64,000 nucleotides of DNA. Origin: Clarireedia homoeocarpa. Taxonomy: Eukaryota > Ascomycota > Leotiomycetes > Helotiales > Rutstroemiaceae. This document shows positions 9,639 to 20,963 of this stretch, in pieces. The translations under genes and the position numbers were made by a program. The first letter of the stretch is position 1. Every line of letters starts with the position of its first letter. The notes beneath the pieces were generated by a model. That model did not search any database, was not told where the DNA came from, and was given only the letters and a program-made list of their open reading frames with translations. The stretch is from NCBI GenBank assembly GCA_001465935.1, contig LNKV01000002.1, forward strand, positions 1,550,001 through 1,614,000. Direction: 5' to 3'.

Positions 9639-12027
9639 TCAACGCGTGAACTCAAGATTCAACTCTCCATCAACCGATCCTCCATCTGGACACCTCATCT
9701 CAATTGTAAATTTCGCCACATGCACACCCGCAAACCAAAACGTATACACCGATATAATAGTATTAGGGCTATTTCGCGTCTCCTCCGAGGTTGTGGCTAC
9801 CACCGATAAGCAGTCCTTTGCATCCGAAGTGGCCGAGGCAAACGCGAGTTCGTAGATTGGTTGTGCATCTGCTGCCTTTGCACGCGCGTTCCAAACACCA
9901 ATGGAATTTGTTGTCTCACTGAATCGGTACACGAAACTGCGCACTGCATTCCCATCCTCAGCTTTCATGATGACGAGGTACTCTAAGTCGGATATTCCGT
10001 CGGTGGGAAAACGGGGATGGAACAACGCTGTGCTAGCTCTCTCAGTGGATTCCGTCTCCGAGTTCGAATTTTCCATCTGTTTAACACTCCAATTTCCATG
10101 TAGACCCCTAAACGCCGCTCGCGCCGCAAACGCGTGATGATTCATCGCCGTATCGAGAACTCTCTGGAGCTTCTGCATCGTTTTCTCGGCTTCGACGCGG
10201 TCGCTTCCAGAATCGATATACCGGGCTGGACATGCCATTCCTTCCCTCACGCCCCAGCTCAAGTCGACTCTTTGGAGATGCAGTTCTCGAGAGGCTTGTT
10301 CCATTAAACCGGGGTAGTCGCCGAAGAAGTTTTGAGGAACTGACGAGGGGCTTTCTCGAAGGAGAGATCGGAGTTCTTGCATGAAGGTGTAAAGTTTTGA
10401 ACTTGACTTTTCATTTTCATTATCAGCTTCCGGGATTATTGAGGTATTTGACGTAAGTGAGTTTTCAGACTCATTCATATCTGACGCCCATTTCTGTGCG
10501 ATCGCGCGGGCTTCGTTCTCTAAAACTCCCCAATACGATCCGTAATTGAAGCCCATGAACGCGAGGTTCTCGGGCGTGGTGTCAGACGATGTGGAGAAAT
10601 TTCTGTTTAGAAGTAGTGGTAGACGTGGACACGAGACATCGTAGCTGGCGGCGTTTTTGAGCGCTTCAGGTAGGAAGTCGAGGGTTGGCTCGAATCCGGT
10701 AGCATAGATCACTGCTGCGATGTCTTGTATTTGGATTTCTGCAGAACCTGGGCTCAGCATGGCTTGGAGAAGATTTGGGGAGTGCTGTGGTTTTGGTAGT
10801 CAGTCAGTCAGTTGTGGTTTAATAGGTGTTAAGACATAGGTAGGAAGTGGAGTAGGATATGAAACATTTTATTGTCCATTTCAATTTTTGCAGATAAGTA
10901 CTTACTCGAGCATCATCCTTTGTTTGAGCTTCTATATTAACTACCCGTCCTAAGACAGGACGAATAGCACCCGATCGAACAAATTCCACATAACTTTCAC
11001 CCACAGCAGCATAAGGAGAAACTGACGCCGCGGCCCGAGACTTCTCGTCGTCAGAATCATTTTTCTTGCTCGTTTCTCCTTCCATAATTTTAATAAGCAA
11101 ATCCCTCAACTGCCTTGTCTTTTCCGGCGTTGTATGCGCGTACATTAACGAGATAGGGTCGTCTGATCGAGAGGATAGATCATACAGCAGTGAATCTAAC
11201 GGCAGAAATCTAGGCAAAGGTTTATCTCCAGCCGGTACGAAATTAGGCAAAGAAACCAGAGGATATGGCATCACATGTATGATTTCTAGCGGCTCGATAC
11301 CAGATCCGGTGGGAGAGTATTCAGCATCTAACATTTGTAGCGCAATTGTCGCCGCGACTTCAGCACCTGAATGCGAGCCTCCGATGAGAAGAATCTTTCC
11401 TGTGGATGGTTGAATACCTGTGGTGGATAGATCGCCGAGTTTTCGATATTGAGAGCTGTGCAATACGGGAGCTCGATTGTTATCGGAGTCTGAGGCTATA
11501 TTATGCAAGCTGAAAGTCGGCGGCTGAGGTTTGGAAAACAGACCAGATGCAACGATCAAGTAATCGAAAATGGCAACATTCTCCTCTTCCTTCTCCGAGT
11601 TCGAGTTTCCATCCTTCAATTTCACGTGCGTTACTCGCCACTGAGATTTTCCATCACCCGGTAGTACCTGCTCAACACTCTTCACATATGTTTGCAGAGC
11701 AAGCACACCATCTGGGATGAACTTCCGCGCATACTGCTCCAGATACCGGTTCACCTGCCACGCCTTGGGGAAAAGATTTGCAGCCGGCTCCAAGCCCACA
11801 CTCTCCCAGGCTAAATCAGAGAAACACACCGTAAACTGGGAAAGGTTCGTGTTCATCTCGGCATTAATGATACCCGCTGGGTTTGCCGCAACGGCCCAGA
11901 GTCCACCGACGGCTTTGCCTTGGTCCTAGATTGATACGCGAAAATCATCGGGGGCATATGAATGAAGGAGGGTTTTGGCGGCTACAAGACCGGCTGGACC
12001 GGCTCCGATTATGGCGACGGTTTTCAT
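9639..12027 (-). pseudogene. Flavin monooxygenase-like gene with in-frame TAG, C-terminal DUF6314-like domain
   Basis: Exons 12027-10906 and 10784-9639, joined over a 121-nt intron (donor GTAAGT, acceptor CACAG), give 756 codons. Codon 34 (11928-11926) is TAG in otherwise intact coding sequence. Before it lies the FAD-binding IIGAGPAGLVAA (residues 6-17); after it, in the same frame, comes GGLWAVAANPAG. Later motifs are VASGLFSKP (about 159-167), the NADPH-binding GGSHSGAE (about 216-223) and YATGFEPT (about 401-408), all as in class B flavin monooxygenases. The last 150 residues, from FRGLHGNW at about 599, look like the DUF6314 domain that fungi fuse to such enzymes (from memory). Predicted role: NADPH- and FAD-dependent oxygenation of an unknown substrate. 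Reinitiation at Met58 would lose the FAD fingerprint. The gene may be a recent pseudogene, a sequencing error or a recoded gene. Confidence 0.78.
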
Positions 12028-12639
12028 TTTCGAATTTTTAAATATGTGTCTTGTAGATGGATAATTAGGTGAGAGTTTTTATTTTTTTTTTTTTTTATTT
12101 TTTTTATTGGCTGGATAGAAAGGATATCCAGGGAAATTCGTATGTGAATGGACTGCAGTGAGACTTATAATACCGCGCGCAGTATTTGTACTTGTACTGC
12201 AAGGCCTTGAGAACTCAGATGATGAGTAATTCGAGCAGGGGGTCGAGCTCCATTGTACAGTACTGTACTGTACCTGCAAGGTATACAACGAGGCTTGCTG
12301 CTATGTATAACTGTTGGTACTGTAGGTAGGATTATTTCTATTGGATGCTTGCTTCTAGTCCTCTGCCTCGTCGAGACGTTTGAAGGGTGGGAATAGTAGT
12401 TAGTATAATATAGTATAGTATAGTAAGGAATTGATCTTAGGAGTGTTAAGTTATATACAGTAGCAGAAATTGAAGAAGAGAGTCGCCAAACTTGGGCTGG
12501 CCCGGAAAGTAATAAGCACTGTGCTGTTACGGATTAGGGAAAAGTTCTCTGAGAGATATATATGTAGTGCAGAAACGCAGCGCAGCGCAGAGCAGCTACT
12601 ATGTATGTATGTCCTGCTTTGCTTTGGTATTGTGCGGCT

Positions 12640-12680
<41 letters not shown>

Positions 12681-12859
12681 TCAATAAAAGTATATACAAT
12701 CGAACGAGAAAGAAAAGAAAAAAAAAATAATAATAAATATCGCCGCCACCTATGCCCCGCATTATGGCTCGCTCCTTTTCCTCACATATACATAAAAAGT
12801 CTCCCTTTCCAACCCCGTAATAAGATGCATACCCTGCCTCCCCCTCCCCGCCCTCGCCC
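12028..12859. other. Intergenic region with (GT)n microsatellite
   Basis: No gene was seen. It holds a T-rich tract at 12080-12109, short CTGTACTG repeats near 12255-12275, a (TATAG)n stretch near 12405-12424 and a (GT)n array at 12642-12679. It includes the promoter of the monooxygenase-like gene and the 3' flank of the glutamic peptidase. Confidence 0.7.
12642..12679. repeat. (GT)n microsatellite
   Basis: Nineteen uninterrupted GT dinucleotides. This is likely length-polymorphic. Confidence 0.95.
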
Positions 12860-13912
12860 TTAAACATACTTAACCACAACCTCCTTCTCCCCCACCGTCG
12901 AAGCGGTCAAGATCTGCTTCGCCTTATCCTCAACATCCATAATCCGCGCGCGCTTCGGACTCACCGTTCCATGGGCCGCATACGCGACGGCATTGTGGAA
13001 CGTCACGTTGCCGAAGTTGGCGAGCCCGAGGCTCGCCGAGTCGATGCTCAGATCTTCCACGATCCATTCGGCGGCCGCGCCGCAGATGGGGGACGCCGAG
13101 GTCGCGGTTTTGGTCGACGTTTTGCCGCTCGAGAGGTTGTGCATGCTGACGCTGCCGGAGGTGGAGGATAGCCGCGTGAGGTTTACGGTTATGTGCTGGG
13201 GGAAGGTTAGCTGGGTTTGTGGGAGGGGGGGAGGGGAGGGGAAAAGAAGGAATGTTAAAATTTATACATCACCAGCTTTGACTTCCAGGTCCATGCCAAT
13301 CGTGTTCGCCGGATACCACTCATACCACGCAACATACGACAGCGCGCCCGTTGAATCGATACTCGCATCAACACCCGCCTGCCACAAGCCTTTGCAGTTG
13401 CTGGTCTGGGTGTATCCGTCAATGCCAACCCAGGACGAGACATACCACGTGTGGGCGGAAGTCTCGCCTACAGTGGGTTTCTTCGGGGTGGGGACGGTGA
13501 ATTCGCCATAGACGCCAGTATAGGTGGAGCCGTCGTTGAGAACGGCGCCCGCCCAGCTTACGTTGTATTCGTCGTCGGTTGAGGCGTGGGTTTCGGATGC
13601 CGTCGAGACGGATGTGGATGTGGATGTGGATGAGGCGATGGCCTTGCTCGTGGCGACGGATATGGACGATGCGGCTGGAATGACGGCCTTGCTTGGCTTG
13701 GTAAAGCTGCCGGTGGCTGCGGCTACACCTGGCACGACGGAGCTGGTGGCCGATGAAGCAGCAGCTCCGGGTGGGAAACCTCCAAATGACCCCTGCCCCT
13801 GTCCTTGTGCTTGGATGTTTTGACTTCTTCTGTGGCCTCTAGCCCTGAGATCTCTTGATGGAGCGGCGAGAGCTGTTGCAGCGAGTGCGCTGAGAACTGT
13901 GGCGTACTTCAT
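12860..13912 (-). CDS. Secreted glutamic peptidase (eqolisin, family G1)
   Basis: Exons 13912-13268 and 13210-12860 (57-nt intron, donor GTATAA, acceptor CCCAG) give 331 residues. Family G1 peptidases are acid endopeptidases with a Gln/Glu catalytic pair. A signal peptide of about 17 residues (MKYATVLSALAATALAA) is followed by a basic, Gln-rich then Ser/Thr/Ala-rich propeptide to about residue 112. The catalytic domain begins near YNVSWAGAVL. SSWVGIDG (159-166), GLWQAGVD with catalytic Gln178, YEWYP (197-201) and AAEWIVED with catalytic Glu263 match the scytalidoglutamic peptidase/aspergillopepsin II signature. Cys173 and Cys258 may pair. The reading frame is open upstream to 14107, but the start at 13912 is preferred because it begins the signal peptide. 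Expected role: extracellular protein digestion at low pH. The long low-complexity propeptide resembles a linker more than the compact propeptide usual in the family. Confidence 0.93.
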
Positions 13913-15732
13913 TTTGTCTGAACTTGAACCAAAAAACAAAAACTCAAATAACACTTTGGCAAAAGATTGACCAAGAATCGTCTGAGTGTGTGAGCGAGCG
14001 AGCAAGCACGAAAAAAGAGACAAATTGATAGAAAGATGAAGGAACGAAAAATAGCTACTACTTGCAAACCTGTGCAGTGGTGTCCTTAGCAAATCTTGGG
14101 GAATCACTCCATTTTATGAAATATAGTAGATAGGTGATGACGAAAATCCTTCCATTCTTTACATAAAGACGGCTGGTCCTGCAATATTAACTGAATGGAT
14201 TGCATTTCGCATTTTTTTTTTTTTCAGCTGTAGATTGTTTCGAGCGGCTGGCTATGCATATGCTCACTGCTCATAAGAAGAAGATATTAAAAAGCCAAAC
14301 AAGGGTGCCCCAACGACACTGTAAGATTTATTGGATATCTGCGGGGATGTAGATGTCCTGCTGAAGGATCACCAGCGTGCGGCAGCGAGCTGGGAAGCAG
14401 CAGCGACTTCTGTAGGTCTGAGAGACTCCCATGATTTGTTGGATTCATGTTCATCACCACAAAAATAACAAAAAATTAGCAAGACAAAGAACAATCATTG
14501 TAGGTTGAGTAAGTTAGCAACTTTGGATTAATTGTTCATCGATCTTGTCGCCACTGTTGTTTTTCTGTTTTACGAAGTATTCAGATCCTACTGTACTGTA
14601 TCTATGTAAACCCTGCCAAGGCCGTTTCATCGATGCGGAGGATCTGCCAATCCGACGGGAGCTAAACAATTCTATCCCCTCGGCACATTACGTACCATGT
14701 ACAAGAAGCGCTGGTGGATGGAGGGAGTGTAAAGGTTTCTACAGTGGAACAGACAGATATTCTATTCTTACGAACGGAGAAATTTTGTTTTCCAGAAATT
14801 TTGTGGATTTGAAGTTCGAGCCATTTGCGTTGACTGGCTGCTGGAGGTATCTCGAGATGGTAGTCGAGAACCTCTGCGGAGATGGCATTGACAGGTTTAT
14901 TTTCACGAGCAGAAATTTTAGGTAGTATTAATTATATTAAGTGAATAGAAATGATGTTTCGACGATATCGGTGAAGATGCTAGACTATTTTGAAGCGACA
15001 ACGGATAATCATTGGGTGATAGCGCTTTCCGAACCCCTAAACCTAATTATAACTACATCTCTTCTTGTTTTTCTACTTCCGACTGCTGGGAGGCATCTAA
15101 CTGCTGGAAAGCATCTCGTTTGATGGGGACAACGGAGGACACAGTGAAGCTACCAAAGTCTCGATCAAATCGAATGCAAAATCTGTGTTGTTCTTGCACA
15201 GCGCCGCAAATTCCCCTCTATCCTTTAACTCCTTGATGTGTTCGGCGCCCTGGCGAGCAAGGAGACTCACTCTGACACTGCTGCCACGCCATCCACCAGT
15301 GCCTTCAAGAGAATAGCGAGATAGCGACCCAGCCGCAAGGCAGTGAAGTATATCTGCGACTGGCTGCAGTGTTACACTACCCAAGCTTGCAACATCTCCG
15401 TCCCCCAAGGCGCTGCTGTGAAGGCGATGAGAAATAGTGCGAAGCCAAGGCAGATCGCCCAAGGTTCGAAATGCTGCACAGCTTAGACCTTAGCCAATCC
15501 AAGGCAGCAGGCTAAGGGCATTCACGTCATAGCTGCTCATCAGGATCGAAGCTATCGATGGTGATTGTGGAATCTGACCAAAGCTGCCCCACACCTCGTC
15601 CGCAATATTCTTCTCCGCTGAAGTCGACTGAGCTGCACTGAGCCAGTTATTCGACTTCCTACTTGAGGTTCTCCTGTTATGTACCCCAATAAGTATCTGA
15701 GCCTAAGGTCCTCAGGCCTTCGTAACAAAGGA
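13913..15732. other. Intergenic region with possible gene remnant
   Basis: No intact gene is supported. On the minus strand, 15640-15097 shows peptide-like sequence in one frame interrupted by a single TAA (residues after it include LGDLPWLRTISHRLHSSALG, ending at a stop near 15097). An overlapping frame ends in SDSTITIDSFDPDEQL before a stop at about 15530. This could be the decayed 3' end of another gene beside the NLR. The family was not recognised. The remainder (13.9-15.0 kb) holds the peptidase promoter and nothing identifiable. Confidence 0.45.
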
Positions 15733-18700
15733 TTAGAATGTATCATTCTCAACTTTGCATATCAATATCTTTCCAGTTCCGCAGCCGATAAAGATTGTAT
15801 TCCCTGATACAGCTGAGCATGACGGCCGGTACTCGGAGGGCAGCCACACTCGGTTCTCTGTATTGTATGTTATCCATTTTCCATCTGAGCTCAAACCCGC
15901 GCCTTGATATTGAGGATCTCGGGGGCTCCTGCTAATCGGAGTTATATTTGAAGCTAGTGACGCATCGGATGCATTAACACTGATAGAACCCATTTCAGTG
16001 AAAAGATACAAGCCGGTAGCACTAAATGATATGCTCTCGTGTGCTTGGCTAGTCCTGATTGTCTGCAGGCACTCTCTACTGCCCGCATCCCAGATCTTAA
16101 CTGTTTTGTCCTTTGATGCTGACGCAAAACACGCTGAGTTATGCGAGAAGGCTACAGAAATCACTCCTTCACTATGGCCTTCAAGCGTATAAAGATACCT
16201 ACCACTGCTTGTATCCCAGATCTTGACTGTCTTATCCTCCGATGCCGACGCCAACAGGTGCGCTGAGCCAGGGGAGAAGGCAACTGAGCGGACCAGGTGT
16301 CTATGTCCCTTAAGCGTCTGCAGGCATTCGCCACTGCTCACATCCCAGATCTCGACTGTCCCCATTTTCCCGCGTGGCGCCAACGCGAGCAGCGTTAAGT
16401 CGTTGGAGAAGGCTGCTGACTCGATCAATGTGCTATAGCATTTGATCTTCTGTAAGAGCTTGCTACTGTTTATATCCCAGATTATATATGTTCCATCGAT
16501 AAACGTCAACGCGAGCAGTGTTGTGTCGTTGGAGAAGGCTACTAAAATAACCCACCGGCTATGACCTTTGATCTTCTGTAAGGGTTTACCACTGCTTATA
16601 TCCCAGACTATCACTGTGCCATCATTTGAACCTGACGCAAGCCATTTCGAGTCGTAGGAGATAGCGATTGACGTGGTATAACCGCTATTGCCCTTGAGCC
16701 TCTGAGGGGATGCGCTACTGCTCGTATCCCAAATTTTCACTGTGTGGTCGTTTGACATTGACGCCAGCCGTGCCGAATTGTAGGAGAAGGCGACTGACAG
16801 GACTTTATCGCTATGACCCATAAGTGTCTGGAGGCACTCTCCACTGCCCACATCCCAGATCTTAACTGTTTGGTATGACGCTGACGCGAGCCACGCTGAG
16901 TTATGTGAGAAGACTACAGAGCATACATGCAAGTCGCTATGGCTAACAATCCTCTGAATGCAGTTACCACTACTTATATCCCAAATATCGACCATACCAT
17001 CCTCTGACACCGATGCAATCTGTGCTGCATCATGGGCAAAGACGACCGATACGATACGATCGCTACAGCTCTCGAAAGTCTGTAAGTACTTACTATTGCT
17101 TATATCCCAGATCAGAATCTTAGCTTTGAAAACTGCTAACGCAAGTAGTGCCATATCATAGGAGAAGGCGATTGATCTGACCCAAGAGCTACCGGCTTTA
17201 AATGTCTGGAGGAGCTCGCCACTATTGATATCCCAGATATCCACCGTACCATCGTTGAACCCTACTGCGAGCTGCGCTGAATTAGGAGAGAAGATGATCA
17301 GTGTGGTATGATTTCTGTTGGTATAGAGTGTCTGGAGACATTTGTCACTGTTCATATCCCAGATCTGCACTGTATCTTCTCCTTGTTCTGACTTTGCCGT
17401 GAACGCGAACTTTGCTAAGTTGGGGGAGAACGCAACTTTCTTGGCGAGATAGTCGCTACTGAAATCGAGCGTTTTGAGGCACTTGCCCGTATCCGCATCC
17501 CAGATCTTGACTATTCTGCTGCTTTCCACCGATGCGAGCGATGCCGTGGTGTCAGAGAAAGCGACGGCGCAAGCACGAACCTCTAGCGTCTGGAGGCAGG
17601 CACCCCATTTATCTTCCATATCCGGCTTTATCGCGATCGACTTCGGAGCCTCCTTCTTGAAAAGGCACCGTATTAAGCTGCGGGCTGGACTGAATAAGAG
17701 TGCTGACGTATATGCCTGAAGAGGACTGTTCTCTATTGCATACTTGTGATACAAAATGAACCGGCGGGCATCTTGAACTAGCTCGAGTAATTCGGATGTA
17801 TCTGCTCTTTTCTAGGTTATGTTAACATGAGCCATACATAGTATCGCTGGTTCAAGAATTACCTGGATTAAAGCCTCGAGTTTCCCTATTGAAAACACCC
17901 CGTCCGACATACTCTTGCAGAGGCTGAGAGCCTCGAGCCAGTACAGGTAGCTTTGACGCAGAAACTTGTCGACGGATCCACCGTTTTGGATGTCGTCGAT
18001 CGCGTTCCTAGTGGGATCACAGTCGTGCAGATGGTCAACCCAATGGACAATTGAGTATCGTGCTACGGCTAGTGGGTCTGGCTCAGGCTGTTCGACTTGG
18101 TCGATAGGAAATCCGCTATGATTGAGTTTATACATGTTTCTTCGTAGGGTCCGCGATAAAGTATGAAGCGACTGCAAGAACATGTTGCGATGGGCTTGGC
18201 TGACCTCGTATGGAGAGAAGGGACTAAACAATTTCTTCGATAAGAACTCCTTGGCTGACTGGTGGATGATGTAAACTTGCCCCTCCCGCATTGTTAAGAA
18301 GGAGCCACATAGAATTACAATCCTCGCAACGGACTGAGGTTTGTTTGAGATTTGGCTTGGTAGTCCGGACAGAATACCTAATTCACCAAGGCTGAGCGGG
18401 CGATATGCGGTGGTAGCTGTTGCAAGCACGAGTCGACATAGCTCCGGTTTTTCTCGCTCTAGCTGCTGGATCTGCTTGAGCATTCGGTCATAAACTTTCT
18501 CCAAGTCTGATGGCATTTCGTCAACGATTTGTTCCACCTCCCAGCTCTCAGCTTTTTTGAGCTCTTTAACGACGTACGACACCCAGAGAAACGTGCCGTT
18601 AGCTTTCAGTCGCATCGCGTCTCGAACCTTAGCTTGCAATTTTTCATCGTCTTGTAGATTCGGCAGCTGGGAAACACAATGTTTGATATACGCATCCACA

Positions 18701-20112
18701 GCTAGAGATACCTGCTCTGCAGTCTCCGTTATTTCCAGACTCAGCCTCGCCTGCGACCTCAGTCTCTGCTCGATATCAGATACGTTCCGACTAGAGACGA
18801 TCCACTTTACGTGCGGTAATGCCGAATTCCGGACAATGAAATCAAGGAGTACTGAAAGGTCTTCTTCGCATTCGTCAAGCGCATCGATGATCAAGTAGGT
18901 GCTGTCCAAGCTCGGGTCTTGCAAAATCTTTGTGAAGACCTCGGCCAAGGCAACCCAGGCATTCGTATCCTCGAACAGCGCTTTGCCTGCGTCATCGTGC
19001 TTCTTCTGGATATGCGACACGAGTGATGGCTGCTGACCGACAAGCATATATATTAGACCCCGTAGCACGGCAGTAGCGTTGTTAATTCGCGAGTCGGTAG
19101 CTTGGCAGAAGAAGTAGGACAGAAGAGCCGCATCAAATGTCGACTTGCTCAGCTCGTCGATTATACCGCAGAGCAGCATTGTCTTTCCTTTGCCGGGATC
19201 GCCTTTGATCCATAGTAATCGCATCTGCAGGCTATTGCGCCATTGTTGGAAGTTGGAGTTTTCCAGTATCCAGTGATACGATTCCTCCACCAGCCCGCCC
19301 TTAGTCTCCTCAATACGCCTCTTGTCATCACGGGGATCCGTGGGGCGTAAGTCTTGGATACATTTCTGCATCTTGTCGAACTCATCCTTGAGCCTAGCGA
19401 GTGCACTCGCAACCCCTTCACCGTAGATAGGTAATATATAGACGTCGAAAATACCTACTAATGAGTATGCTTTATCTTCTTCTAGCTTGGTCTGGCGATG
19501 TTCTATCCACCGTAATTGCTCCTGGAAGCTGAACTGAGATAAAGGATATCCTTGAAGCGCAGAGTGAGGAATATTCGTTATCTCGCAAATCAATTGCCTC
19601 AGAGAAGTCTTGTTACCAAGTCGTTTGCGTTCCCGAGAGAAGAATTCCACTGAAGCTGGGGCAAGGAGCTCTTGGAGCGTCCAACCTCGAGTGAACCATC
19701 GGCTATTTCGGAAACCCGCTTCCCAAGTATCCTCCTCGGGCAACTGATCGCTTGCTTTCCGCTTTCTTGTCGAAACATCCGATAGATAGACGTAGCATTT
19801 GGCCGCCTTCTGGTACCAGCGAAACATGGAGTTGATAGAGCGCGAGAGCTCGGCCTTGTTCCCCTTGTAGATACAGCAGGTGTCAATCCAAAAGTATATT
19901 AGACCATCCTGTCTAGCCTGTTCTTCGCAGAATCGGATCTTTTCATAGCCATGCTTGTCTTCGCCATGACCATTTATTATGTCCTCAAAGGTAACCTCCT
20001 CTGTATCCTCTCCCCATGTGTGTGAAAGGATAGCGTATTTGGGAATGCCATTGCCAGATAAGTTCTCGGTCAGGCTAAGCTGGCCAAAGCTGTTACGTTG
20101 CAGAAGACGCAT
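15733..20112 (-). CDS. HET-NACHT-WD40 (HNWD) NLR, heterokaryon incompatibility-type
   Basis: Exons 20112-17863 and 17811-15733 (51-nt intron) give about 1,442 residues. It has the three-part architecture of Podospora HET-E/HET-D. The N-terminal HET effector domain (about 1-240) has MRLLQRNSFGQLSL, AILSHTWG, FWIDTCCIYK and WFTRGWTLQELLAP. A NACHT NTPase follows, with Walker A GDPGKGKT (about 304-311) and Walker B YLIIDALDE (about 406-414). The last 650 residues carry twelve WD repeats, each ending in IWD or VWD. In known HNWDs the WD propeller senses a non-self ligand, NACHT drives oligomerisation and HET triggers cell death; that role is carried over by inference. The repeats here are well diverged at protein level, unlike the near-identical repeats of fast-evolving HNWD alleles. 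The start at 20112 matches the family N-terminus; an in-frame ATG lies three codons upstream. The splice restores LEALIQ-KRADTSELLELVQ, as in homologues. Confidence 0.93.
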
Positions 20113-20963
20113 TAGCAACAACGGGTTTGGAGAATTCGTCTCAGAGTCGGCACGCAGGTAGTGTTATTTGTCGACTTGATTGAACGTTGAATCCAGGCTG
20201 GGCTCATATCGACTCAGCTGAACTGCAGCCTCGTGATAATCGTGGCTGATAAGGTTAGTCATCAGAGACGACAATTACCCCTATCTGGACACTACGGACT
20301 GGCATATCAATCTCTTGTCTCTTGACTATTTCCTGATAGGTTGCGGAGAAAGGGGTAAGATGGGGTACGTATTGTGCCGGTTGTGGTGGCATCAAGCTTG
20401 CGGGATCTGCAATGGTGAGGCGGGTGTTTCAAGTATAGTTTTATTATATAAGATAAATTAGATAGTCGGAGGTGGGTTGAGGTGATGACACTGACGACAA
20501 GTCGAATGAGCTATACACTAAGGCGCAGCGGCTGCAGCATCAATCGGCGGCTGTAATCCACTGCTACATGCTGACTTTGGTATTATACCTGTGTACATCT
20601 ATCCTTCCAGGCTAAATTAATCCTGCACGCAGATGAAAAAAAAAACCCCCAATGAGAGGCCCTCAAAAAGTGTATTGAAGAATGATCATGTCCATTTAGG
20701 ATACTTTACATAACTTGCAGATACAGAATTAGACTACATCCGAAAATCTCCAAGGTCAATTCAGCCAATGAATCGAGCACTAATAGTAACAAAGCGAAGA
20801 TGTCAGGGAAAGAAGACAAAATACGCAAAACGAGAACACCGGGAAAATTCCTTAATCTTCAATATATCCAAATTCGAATCCTCAATATCCTTTCGTCCAT
20901 TTGACCCTACACGTAGTGAACTACATGGCACCCACCTCTCTATACTACCTATCCAAGCTGCGG
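20113..20963. other. Intergenic region upstream of the NLR
   Basis: No gene was seen. It contains the promoter of the HET-NACHT-WD40 gene and the 3' flank of the PTH11-like gene, which is transcribed toward it. Confidence 0.65.

Noticed and set aside
11916..11940. A micro-intron removing the TAG in the monooxygenase gene
   Set aside because: The only GT...AG pair around the stop that keeps conserved residues would be 12 nt, far below any spliceosomal intron.
12451..12879. 142-residue minus-strand frame with a poly-Thr/His tract
   Set aside because: The tract is the translated (GT)n microsatellite and there is no other protein character.
13913..14107. Upstream extension of the glutamic peptidase
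   Set aside because: It would bury the clear signal peptide that starts at 13912.
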